Assembly: GCF_000014285.2 (NCBI RefSeq)
Contig: NC_008343.2
Location: forward strand, 832,501-896,500
DNA length: 64,000 bases
Source: Granulibacter bethesdensis CGDNIH1
Lineage (GTDB): Bacteria > Pseudomonadota > Alphaproteobacteria > Acetobacterales > Acetobacteraceae
Reading direction: 5' to 3'
In this document: piece by piece, positions 57,149 through 64,000 of the stretch
Numbering within the stretch: position 1 is the first letter of the stretch
Layout of the letters: each line of letters starts with the position of its first letter
Program-made: the position numbers and the translations under genes
The notes under the pieces: model-generated
The model's input: the letters and a program-made list of their open reading frames with translations, nothing else
The model's database searches: none
What the model was told of the DNA's origin: nothing

Positions 57149-58296
57149 GATGACGTCTCCAGGCGCTGAAGAATCTCGTTTGTGCGATCCTCTGCCAGTG
57201 CTTTGGCGGAGGTGGCATCTGCCGCTTCGGTCAGGACCGTGCAGACAGGCGCGCCGCGTGGGATGAGGGTATGCGTCCGCGAGTGATCCGCCGTCCAGTC
57301 CGGCCAGACAAAATCCTCGGGAATTTTGATTGACCGGGGTGCATAGGCCACTGCACAGGCGCGTGATCCGGCCATCGAAGCGAGAGAAATGACCGGCTCC
57401 GGGATCGTCCCACCGCTTGCCAGCATGTGCAGGGTGATGAGTGGCTGTTCCGGAAACACGTCCAGCGTAGCTCCGGGGCGTGGATTGATTTCCAGCAGGT
57501 GAAAACCGTCCTCGTGAACCAGAAAATCCAGGCTCCCCAGCCCGACCAGCCCGCTGGCCCGCGTCAGATCGAGCGCCGCGTGCTGGAGAGCAGGGGAGAG
57601 GCGGCCATTCTCTCTCTCTGTGAGACGCGCCGCACCACCGAAACGGAACGGTGTGCAGGGGGAGGGGGCGGTCCATTGCCGGCTCCATCCAATCAGCAGT
57701 GGTGCATGCATAGGGCGACCCAGCATCAGAGCCGAGATCGGTATGCCCTTGACGTGTTGCTGGTAGTAGCGACCAGGCTTGGCAGAGCCCGGGCCACGCA
57801 CCGGGTGGATATGGCTTCCGCCGGAACCACCGATTCGCTTGGTCAGCCAGGAATGGTCGGTAAATGCTTCTCGCGGCGGTGGAGACAGGCTGATGGCAGG
57901 GAATGGAACGGCGTATTCCCGGCACAGAGTGGCCAGAAAAAGCGGATTTTTCAGATCGGCGATGCGGGGGGGAGGTGTGCCCTGCAAGGGATGGTGCTTT
58001 TGCAGACTTTCCAGGACGCTGGTCTGGTCCTCGAACCCGCTTCCCCAGATCAGCGGATGGGTCTTTCCGGCACAAAGCGTATCCAGCATGCAAGCCAGTG
58101 CATGCGCATCGATACCGTGATCCGGACGGAAGGGTAGAAGGGTGTGCTGTTCGGCAAGAGCGATGGTGTCGCTGTCACCGAACAGATCGCACACCAGCGG
58201 CACCAATCCCTCCCGCCGGGCGGCAGAGGCGAGAGCCCGCCCGGAAAAGGCGATAATCAGAACGGGACTGCCCGGTTTTGCTGCTTCTGTTGCCAT
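57145..58296 (-). CDS. second ATP-grasp protein of the H4MPT island
   Basis: 383 aa from the ATG at 58296. The N-terminal LIIAFSGRALASAARREGL resembles a nucleotide-binding pre-ATP-grasp domain. The ATP-grasp part (about 130-320) has WLTKRIGGSGGSHI, YYQQHVKGIPISALML and FLVHEDGFHLLEINPRPGATLDVF with the metal-binding Glu-Asn pair. It is not of RimK type; it is closer to the carbamoyl-phosphate-synthase-like/PurK-PylC branch. Homologues accompany mch and mtdB in methylotrophs, with no proven reaction. A substrate in methylofuran or H4MPT synthesis is inferred. Confidence 0.82.
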   Translation of the reverse strand: MATEAAKPGSPVLIIAFSGRALASAARREGLVPLVCDLFGDSDTIALAEQHTLLPFRPDHGIDAHALACMLDTLCAGKTHPLIWGSGFEDQTSVLESLQKHHPLQGTPPPRIADLKNPLFLATLCREYAVPFPAISLSPPPREAFTDHSWLTKRIGGSGGSHIHPVRGPGSAKPGRYYQQHVKGIPISALMLGRPMHAPLLIGWSRQWTAPSPCTPFRFGGAARLTERENGRLSPALQHAALDLTRASGLVGLGSLDFLVHEDGFHLLEINPRPGATLDVFPEQPLITLHMLASGGTIPEPVISLASMAGSRACAVAYAPRSIKIPEDFVWPDWTADHSRTHTLIPRGAPVCTVLTEAADATSAKALAEDRTNEILQRLETSS

Positions 58297-58330
58297 ATCA
58301 GCGCTGCCGGTAGTCCCTGCTCTGCGCAGA

Positions 58331-59230
58331 TCAGCTGGCGGAAGCGATCTCACGCGCCAGATGAAACGCGTCGCGGAAGTCGAAGGAGACGATCTTGTCG
58401 CTCTCCAGCATTTTTTTGAACAGTTCGAACTGTGCCCGGTACTTGGTATGGCCGATGGCCAGCGCGCCGATGCCGATGGTCTTTTCGCCCAGCTTGACCC
58501 GGCCGGAATTCACATCCAGCCCGGCTACACCCAGCGGCGGCACGGCATTGACGTCCGCCACGACCAGCAGATGCGGTGCGTCTTTCAGCAGCAGGGAGCT
58601 GATGACCTGCACCCCGGCCTTTGCGGCGGTCATCGCCACATCGACGCGCTTCAGCAGGTCGCCTTTCAGTTCCTCGGTGCTGGCATCCACGGCTTCGACC
58701 GTGACACCGAAGCGATCCTGCATTTCCCTGGCCGATTCGCTGACCTGCTTGGCGCCGTTATGCCCGGCGAGGATCACATGCGCGCCTTCCAGTGCGGCGA
58801 TGACCCCGGATGCGTAGCCAACCACCCCCGTCGCACCGAACACGGCAACCTTCAGCCCCTTCAAAGTTTGGTTGAACTCCTTGCGCAGCATGGTGTCCAC
58901 ATGGGCGACCATTGCGGCGGCGGTGGTGAAGGAGCCTGCCGGATCGGCATAAACCGAACAGCCGAATGGGGGGACCAATGCCTTTTTGGATTCGTCGATC
59001 CAGTCCAGCGCCTGACCGGCATTACGCCCGGCGATAAAAATCCCTGTTTTCGGGCCGAGCCGCGGCGGGCGGGAAAAAATTGCGTCCTGAACCAGACCGT
59101 TCACCTGGTCGTTGGTGACGTCCACATACGGGATGACGGCGTCAAACCCCGCATCCAGCGCCATGTTCACGTCGAACGGACTCATCTGCTTCAGTGGCGT
59201 GAGCATGTGCAGGATGGTCTTGTCAGCCAT
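58331..59230 (-). CDS. mtdB: NAD(P)-dependent methylene-H4MPT dehydrogenase
   Basis: A 299-aa enzyme oxidising methylene-H4MPT, the product of Fae, to methenyl-H4MPT. MADKTILHMLTPLKQMSPFD at the start, GLKVAVFGATGVVGYASGVI (Rossmann loop) and ADVNAVPPLGVAGLDVN are family-typical. MtdB rather than MtdA is favoured by the island context and absence of folate-pathway genes nearby. AGGAG lies 10 nt before the ATG. It is the first gene of the run mtdB, ATP-grasp, mch, ATP-grasp, CitG-like. Confidence 0.93.
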   Translation of the reverse strand: MADKTILHMLTPLKQMSPFDVNMALDAGFDAVIPYVDVTNDQVNGLVQDAIFSRPPRLGPKTGIFIAGRNAGQALDWIDESKKALVPPFGCSVYADPAGSFTTAAAMVAHVDTMLRKEFNQTLKGLKVAVFGATGVVGYASGVIAALEGAHVILAGHNGAKQVSESAREMQDRFGVTVEAVDASTEELKGDLLKRVDVAMTAAKAGVQVISSLLLKDAPHLLVVADVNAVPPLGVAGLDVNSGRVKLGEKTIGIGALAIGHTKYRAQFELFKKMLESDKIVSFDFRDAFHLAREIASAS

Positions 59231-59283
59231 GAGAGCTGCTCTCCTGTGTCGTGCGTCTTGATCAATCCGCCCGGCTCGCGCGG

Positions 59284-59303
59284 ACCATGATCGGGATCAT
59301 GGT
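59284..59303. promoter_or_regulatory. perfect 20-bp palindromic site upstream of mtdB
   Basis: ACCATGATC and GATCATGGT flank a GG centre, giving a 9+2+9 perfect inverted repeat 54 bp before the mtdB ATG. The size and symmetry suit a dimeric transcription factor operator. The rest of the 216-bp gap to the beta-RFAP synthase gene holds no recognised element. Confidence 0.6.
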
Positions 59304-59446
59304 GACGGACCAGAGAACAGACATATCCAGCCGCGCGCGATGATGGTGGTGTTATTCCTCTATCCGATCCGCATCGTCCTGCAAATCGGTATGGTCAATA
59401 ATCCAGATTGGTATCTCCGATTCAGAGACATTTCCGTGGCATTGCG

Positions 59447-60379
59447 TCAGGTGGCTTCCACCTGTGCGCCCTGATTGAGCGCCCGTTGCACCGAGACTTT
59501 CAGCGATGGCATCCGTGCGCGCAGCAGGGCGGCCAGACGCTCTGCCTCCTGTTCATTCGGTATGATGCCGAAACCGGCCGGTCCCCAGGAGCTTTGTCCC
59601 ACGCCGGCGGCCCCCCAGCCATGCAATAGATCGAGCGCCTCGGCCACGCGTAGGCTGGCGAAGCGTCCTCCCTGCGCGGGGGCGAAATAATCGCCGATCA
59701 GGCGCTGTACCTGGGTGATGGCGGCTCCGAAGGGTGCGATGGCGCCTTCCGCCAGCGCGGGCAACACCCCCATGGCGACCTGGCGGCATATCTGCCCGGA
59801 GACTTCTTCCGTCATCGGGGGCAGGTCGGCAAACGCAGCCAGTTCAGCCGATCCAGCGAGGCCTGACTGATCGTCATCCAGAATCAGGATGAAGCGCCAA
59901 TCATCTGGTACCGGCATACGCAGCAGCATCGGCGGCACATCGGTATTGGAACCACGTCCACCATCCATGACGAAACCACCCTGTTCGAACAGGGCGACGC
60001 CAATGCCGGAACGTGCACCGCGATCCAGCAGCGCTGCATCTTCGCGTGGATGGGAGGGACGGTTTTCGATTTTGCGCAGGGCTGCACTCAGGGCAAGCGC
60101 AAGCTGTGTGCCGGAGCCGAGACCCGAATGGGATGGAATCGCACTTTCGACCCTGATGGTGTAAGAGGATTTTACATTCAGCTGATCGAGATATCGAATG
60201 ATGCGATCCCGCTCCGGACCTTCGACATGCATGGTATCGGCATGCTGAATGCTGAGCGTTGTTGTGGGCGAATCCAGCGCCAGTCCGATACTGCCGAACT
60301 GTCTGCCAAGACCGCCGTGCAGATCGAGAAAACCGAGATGCAGTCTGGCCGCGCATCGAACGCGTACTGAACGTGTCAT
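59447..60379 (-). CDS. beta-ribofuranosylaminobenzene 5'-phosphate synthase
   Basis: A 310-aa GHMP-kinase-fold enzyme that joins p-aminobenzoate and PRPP with decarboxylation, the committed step of methanopterin. The N-terminal VRCAARLHLGFLDLHGGLGRQFGSIG matches the family, and PSHSGLGSGTQLALALSAAL is the phosphate loop. AGVGQSSWGPAGFGII is a further signature. The ATG at 60379 is chosen since the family N-terminus begins there. Earlier in-frame residues are unlike homologues. Its substrate pABA is supplied by pabAB/pabC of the same island. Confidence 0.93.
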   Translation of the reverse strand: MTRSVRVRCAARLHLGFLDLHGGLGRQFGSIGLALDSPTTTLSIQHADTMHVEGPERDRIIRYLDQLNVKSSYTIRVESAIPSHSGLGSGTQLALALSAALRKIENRPSHPREDAALLDRGARSGIGVALFEQGGFVMDGGRGSNTDVPPMLLRMPVPDDWRFILILDDDQSGLAGSAELAAFADLPPMTEEVSGQICRQVAMGVLPALAEGAIAPFGAAITQVQRLIGDYFAPAQGGRFASLRVAEALDLLHGWGAAGVGQSSWGPAGFGIIPNEQEAERLAALLRARMPSLKVSVQRALNQGAQVEAT

Positions 60380-60571
60380 CGTTTCGCAATGGCGTAAGAG
60401 TGATAATCGGAATGAATAAAACCGGTCTTGCAGCGAAGACGTGGATCGGATGGGATGGACGGAACAGCGTGCATGACGCATGTTCCACTTTCACCGGGCG
60501 GGGGGCAAGACCACGCCCGCTTTTCCTGCGCCTGTCTGACGGGCGGCGAGGCTAACCGGAGGGAGATGCCG

Positions 60572-60949
60572 ATGACGGCGCGTGAAACCGCCTTGGCAGA
60601 GGCCGAGATACAGCAGCGCCTGCAGGACGGCCTCTCTCATTGGCGATATGAGAATGGCTGGATTCGCAGGACCTATCGGACGGCAAGCTGGAAAGCGACT
60701 CTGATGGTCATCAACACGGTCGGCCATCTGGCGGAAGCGGCGTGGCATCATCCGGATATCACGGCGTCCTATGCCTGGGTCGAGGTGCGCTTGCAGACCC
60801 ACACTGCAAAGGGCATCACTGAAAAAGATTTCGCGCTGGCTCGCATGATCGAACAGGTTGTGCAATGGCAGCCGGGCAAGGATGACGGCCCGCTGGAAGG
60901 GACACCATCCGGTGACCAGCGTTTTGCTTATGTGAAATACGATACCTGA
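60572..60949 (+). CDS. pterin-4a-carbinolamine dehydratase
   Basis: A 125-aa DCoH-fold protein. The catalytic motif appears as EAAWHHPDITASYAWVEVRL with the following THTAKGITEKDFALA. The ATG at 60572 lies 9 nt after GGAGG; an ATG at 60566 is too close to it. The classical role is to dehydrate 4a-hydroxypterins. In H4MPT clusters a related dehydratase step in pterin synthesis has been suggested. It is divergent from the beta-RFAP synthase gene and starts the fhc operon. Confidence 0.9.
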   Translation: MTARETALAEAEIQQRLQDGLSHWRYENGWIRRTYRTASWKATLMVINTVGHLAEAAWHHPDITASYAWVEVRLQTHTAKGITEKDFALARMIEQVVQWQPGKDDGPLEGTPSGDQRFAYVKYDT

Positions 60950-60955
60950 ACCGTT

Positions 60956-62065
60956 GTGAGCGCGATGGCGATACGTGACACGGGGGACGCTGCGGGCGCC
61001 CTGGCCTGGATTGACGGCCGCGAGGCCAGTTTGGATGACGCGGTTGACGCTGCCGTCGAATTGCTGCGCGAAGGACGCAGCCCGGCGATTGGCGGATTGG
61101 CGACCGACCTGAAAGGACTGGAAGCTGCGGTGGCGCTGGCGGAGGCGGTCGGCGGCACGCTGGACCATGCCGCGTCGGAAGCGGCTTTCCGCGATCTTGA
61201 TCTGCTGCGGGAGACGGGACTGGTGACAGTCACGCCTTTGCAGGTCCGCGCCCAGGCGCAGACCGTGGTGCTGGTCGGTGACGGGGTGGAGGCCATATGG
61301 CCGAATTTCGCCGCCGATCTGGCTCTGGACGAGGCGCCGACCATCGCCACTCATCGTGGGGAGCGCCAGATCATCCGTATCGGAGCATCCTCCGGCAGCG
61401 ACCTGAAAGTGAATGAGGAAGAGCTTCCCGTCATTCTCGGCGCGCTGCGTGCCGCCGTGGCCGGACGGACCGTGCGTCTGCCGGCAGCGCGGCTGAAAGC
61501 CGTGCAGGCGCTGGCGGAAACCCTGAAGGCTTCATCCTATGGTGCGATCCTGTGGTCTTCCGAGACACTGGATGCGCTGTCGGTGGAAATGCTGGGTGGT
61601 CTCGTCAATGATCTGAACGCTACAACGCGCTATGCTGCCCTGCCGGTGGCAGGCCCCGGCAATGTTCAGGGTGCCATTCAGACCGTAGCCGGGATCACCG
61701 GTCTGCCGCCGCGTCTGGGTTTCGGTCGCGGGCGAGCCGAACATGATCCATGGCGCTTCGACCTGCTGCGACTGATCGACGAGGATGAGACGGATTGCCT
61801 CCTCTGGATCGACGCGCTCGATTACGAATTGCCGCCTGATACCCCCGTTCCGGTGATCGCCCTGACCAGTGGTGATGAAGCGCCGGAGCAGGCGGCGGTT
61901 GCCTTTGCCGTCGGACAGCCCGGTGTGGATCATGATGCGATCCTGTTCGCAGGGGCTGTGGGCGGGCAGATCGACCATCCGGCCTCTTCCGCTGCATCGC
62001 GGAGTGCGCGTCCGGATGTCGCCACTATTCTGGGCCGCCTGCGTGCGGCATATGAGGCAGGCTGA
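60956..62065 (+). CDS. fhcB: formyltransferase/hydrolase complex subunit FhcB
   Basis: A 369-aa relative of formylmethanofuran dehydrogenase subunit B. GGLATDLKGLEAAVALAEAV and GFGRGRAEHDPWRFDLLRL are recognisable. Only one cysteine is present (in TDCLLW), so the iron-sulphur and metal-pterin ligands of the archaeal subunit are missing, as expected for the bacterial complex that hydrolyses rather than oxidises. The GTG at 60956 is six nt after the pcd stop. An ATG at 60965 is an equal alternative. Confidence 0.93.
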   Translation: MSAMAIRDTGDAAGALAWIDGREASLDDAVDAAVELLREGRSPAIGGLATDLKGLEAAVALAEAVGGTLDHAASEAAFRDLDLLRETGLVTVTPLQVRAQAQTVVLVGDGVEAIWPNFAADLALDEAPTIATHRGERQIIRIGASSGSDLKVNEEELPVILGALRAAVAGRTVRLPAARLKAVQALAETLKASSYGAILWSSETLDALSVEMLGGLVNDLNATTRYAALPVAGPGNVQGAIQTVAGITGLPPRLGFGRGRAEHDPWRFDLLRLIDEDETDCLLWIDALDYELPPDTPVPVIALTSGDEAPEQAAVAFAVGQPGVDHDAILFAGAVGGQIDHPASSAASRSARPDVATILGRLRAAYEAG

Positions 62066-63666
62066 TGCTGACAGTTCTGAAAGGCGGACGGATCGTCGAT
62101 CCGGCGCGCGATCGTGATGAAGTGGCCGATCTATGGCTTCAGGATGGCCGGATTGTCGAGGCTCCCGCCAATGGTCGGGCCGATGAGGTGGTGGATGTCA
62201 GCGGCTGCGTGGTGATGGCCGGGGGGATCGATATCCACTCCCACATCGCCGGCACCAATGTGAACACGGCCAAGCTGTTGCTGCCCGAACTGATCGGACA
62301 GGAAGGCGGCTTCGATGGCACGCCGATCCCGCATGAGGTCGGGCGTCTGTATGTGCAGATGGGCTTCACCACCGTGGTGGAGCCGGCTATTTCCCCGCAT
62401 GTGGCGGTGCAGGCCCATGCCGAGTTGTCACGTATCCCCTTTATTGACACCGCAACGCTGACGGTGCTGGGGAATGATGACTATTTCCTGCGGCTGGTGC
62501 GTGATGGGGAGAGTGACGCGGCACTGGCCGATTATGTTGCCCGCAACATCACGGCTGCCCGCGGGCTGGGCCTGAAGGTCATCAATCCGGGCGGTGCGGC
62601 GGCATTCAAGGAAAACCTGCGCAGCTTCTCGCTGGACGATGAAGTGCCGAGCTACGGCGTTTCTTCCCGCCAGATTTTCAAGGCGGCTCAGCGGGCGCGG
62701 GACGTGCTCGGTATTCCCCATCCGGTTCATCTGCACTGCAACAATCTCGGCATGGCCGGGAATGTGGAAACCGCGATCGCAACGATGGATGCGGCGGAAG
62801 GGCTGCCGGTCCATTTCGCGCATCTCCAGTTCTATTCCTACGGTACCGAAGGTCCGCGCAAATTCTCCTCTGCTGCCGCTCGGTTGGCGGAGGAAATGAA
62901 CAGCCGCCCGAATGTGACCGCCGATGTCGGGCAGGTCATGTTCGGTCAGACGGTGACCATTTCTTCCGATGTGCTGCGCCAGTTCGATGGCCGCGTGGCC
63001 GCTTTCCCGCGCAAATGGTCGATCCTGGATGGGGACGGCAATGGCGGCGGCGTCGTGCCTTATCGTTACAAGCGCACCAGCTTCGTCAACGCACTGCAAT
63101 GGGCGGCGGGGCTTGAGCTGTTCCTGCTGGTCAATGATCCGTGGCGTTTGTTCTTCACGACCGATCATCCTAATGGGGCGCCGTTCACGGCTTATCCGGA
63201 CCTCATGGCCCTGCTGATGAGCCGCGATCTGCGTGCGCAATGGATGGAGACGCTGCCGAAAGACGCGCTGGACGCCACCACGCTGCCTTCTCTGAACCGT
63301 GAGTATGACTGGCGCGAGATCGCGATCATGACCCGCGCCGCTCCGGCGCGTCTGCTGGGCCTGTCTGATCGCGGTAACCTCGCTATCGGATCGAAGGCGG
63401 ATGTGTCGGTGTACCGTCCGCAGGAGGACAGGGCTGCCATGTTCCGTGACGCAGCCTATGTTTTCCGTAACGGCGAACTGGTCGTCAAGGATGGCAGGAC
63501 GCAGCGTACGGTGTTCGGCACGTGCTTCACATTGCAGCCCGAATTCGACAGAAGTGTCGACCGGCGTCTGAAAGGGTATTACGAACAGGTCTATGGCGTG
63601 CCGCATACGCTGTTCGATGTACCCGGTCATCTCAAGAGCTTTGAAACAGTGGAATGCGCCCAATGA
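62065..63666 (+). CDS. fhcA: formyltransferase/hydrolase complex subunit FhcA
   Basis: A 533-aa amidohydrolase-type protein that releases formate from formyl-methylofuran. Zinc site motifs are GGIDIHSHIAGTNVN, LHCNNLGMAGNVETAI, HFAHLQFYSYG and FFTTDHPNGAPF. KVINPGGAAAFK contains the lysine expected to be carboxylated. TGATG overlap with fhcB and ATGA overlap with fhcD show a coupled operon. Confidence 0.96.
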   Translation: MLTVLKGGRIVDPARDRDEVADLWLQDGRIVEAPANGRADEVVDVSGCVVMAGGIDIHSHIAGTNVNTAKLLLPELIGQEGGFDGTPIPHEVGRLYVQMGFTTVVEPAISPHVAVQAHAELSRIPFIDTATLTVLGNDDYFLRLVRDGESDAALADYVARNITAARGLGLKVINPGGAAAFKENLRSFSLDDEVPSYGVSSRQIFKAAQRARDVLGIPHPVHLHCNNLGMAGNVETAIATMDAAEGLPVHFAHLQFYSYGTEGPRKFSSAAARLAEEMNSRPNVTADVGQVMFGQTVTISSDVLRQFDGRVAAFPRKWSILDGDGNGGGVVPYRYKRTSFVNALQWAAGLELFLLVNDPWRLFFTTDHPNGAPFTAYPDLMALLMSRDLRAQWMETLPKDALDATTLPSLNREYDWREIAIMTRAAPARLLGLSDRGNLAIGSKADVSVYRPQEDRAAMFRDAAYVFRNGELVVKDGRTQRTVFGTCFTLQPEFDRSVDRRLKGYYEQVYGVPHTLFDVPGHLKSFETVECAQ

Positions 63667-64000
63667 GCAAAAGCCCGGGCAAAGGAAGCAAGGCGCCCAG
63701 TAAAGCGCCCAATGCTGGCCGTACTGTACGGCCAAAGCCTGTCGCACCGATTGTCGTGGAACAGGCTGCAAAGAAGAAAATTTCGGCAGCATCGGCAAAA
63801 CCGACGGCAATCAAGACGCCGCGTGCCGCACGCGTTACGAAAGTGGTGGTGGACGATACCTTCGCCGAAGCGTTTGATATGCGCGCGACCGGCGTGATCG
63901 TGACTGGCACCAACCGCAAATGGGCGCGTCAGGCGGCGGAGACGATGACCGGCTTCGCGACATCGGTGATTGCCTGCGGTATCGAGGCAGGGATCGACCG
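63663..64000 (+). CDS. fhcD: formyltransferase/hydrolase complex subunit FhcD, 3' end outside window
   Basis: 112 codons of the formyl-methylofuran:H4MPT formyltransferase subunit. The recognisable start of the family (VDDTFAEAFDMRATGVIVTG, then TGFATSVIACGIEAGID) begins only at about residue 63. The first 60 residues are an Ala-, Lys- and Pro-rich tract (MSKSPGKGSKAPSKAPNAGR) absent from the methylotroph homologues I know. The ATG overlaps the fhcA stop by 4 bp, and no later in-frame ATG precedes the conserved region, so the extension is probably translated. Confidence 0.92.
   Translation, partial: MSKSPGKGSKAPSKAPNAGRTVRPKPVAPIVVEQAAKKKISAASAKPTAIKTPRAARVTKVVVDDTFAEAFDMRATGVIVTGTNRKWARQAAETMTGFATSVIACGIEAGID

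Noticed and set aside
56177-58093. A 638-codon reading of mch extended to 58093
   Set aside because: The first 315 codons overlap the ATP-grasp gene in another frame and are unlike Mch. The ATGA overlap gives the proper start at 57148.
60461-60486. Inverted repeat GGAACA...TGTTCC upstream of the dehydratase gene
   Set aside because: Only six base pairs are perfect and the inner part pairs poorly. As an EcfG promoter it lacks a CGTT at the right distance.

Overview
This window reads as a chromosomal segment of an alphaproteobacterium. The rRNA operon layout (tRNA-Ile, tRNA-Ala, 23S, 5S, tRNA-fMet), a PhyR/NepR/EcfG general stress system and a dephospho-tetrahydromethanopterin (H4MPT) formaldehyde-oxidation island together suggest a methylotrophic member of the Acetobacteraceae, similar to Granulibacter. 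The genus is inferred from gene content and was not tested.

Layout. (1) 1-3613: the 3' part of an rRNA operon, including a long 23S processing stem. (2) 3785-7094: an OmpR/EnvZ-type two-component pair and a branched-chain aminotransferase. (3) 7095-8930: a very AT-rich spacer followed by a secreted-looking glycine-rich beta-roll repeat protein and a good terminator. (4) 8946-19262: a surface-polysaccharide locus with a GT-C-like membrane protein, an acyltransferase and two divergently transcribed giant proteins. One giant combines a methyltransferase with glycosyltransferases, the other combines three glycosyltransferase regions. The start of the second sits against a perfect hairpin that contains its ribosome binding site. 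(5) 19270-21093: the ABC-F protein Uup. (6) 21158-37882: seven collinear, tightly packed genes for trehalose and alpha-glucan metabolism (glgE, treS-maltokinase fusion, glgB, treZ, malQ, treY, otsA). (7) 38025-42222: the general stress response locus (phyR, two EcfG-type sigma factors, nepR, a HisKA_2 kinase). It lies directly upstream of the trehalose array, and a near-consensus EcfG-type promoter lies in the gap between them. (8) 42225-43867: panC and a tyrosine phosphatase. (9) 44156-64000: the H4MPT/methylofuran island.

How the genes work together. The island carries catalytic enzymes (fae, mtdB, mch, fhcB, fhcA, start of fhcD) and cofactor-synthesis genes. A fused PabA-PabB and a PabC-like lyase make p-aminobenzoate, the substrate of beta-RFAP synthase, which is also encoded here. 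A dihydropteroate-synthase-like protein, a DmrB-type flavoprotein, a pterin dehydratase and a dihydroneopterin-aldolase domain fit the pterin branch. MfnB, MfnE-like and MfnF-like proteins fit the furan branch. MfnB and the aldolase are one polypeptide, so the two branches share a protein. Two ATP-grasp ligases, a CitG-like protein, a HisA-like protein and a DUF447 protein travel with the set and have no assigned step. In the stress region, the PhyR-NepR-EcfG partner switch probably drives trehalose and glucan metabolism, since PhyR is encoded next to it and the candidate promoter matches the EcfG pattern.

No insertion sequence, CRISPR array, prophage or plasmid gene was recognised.
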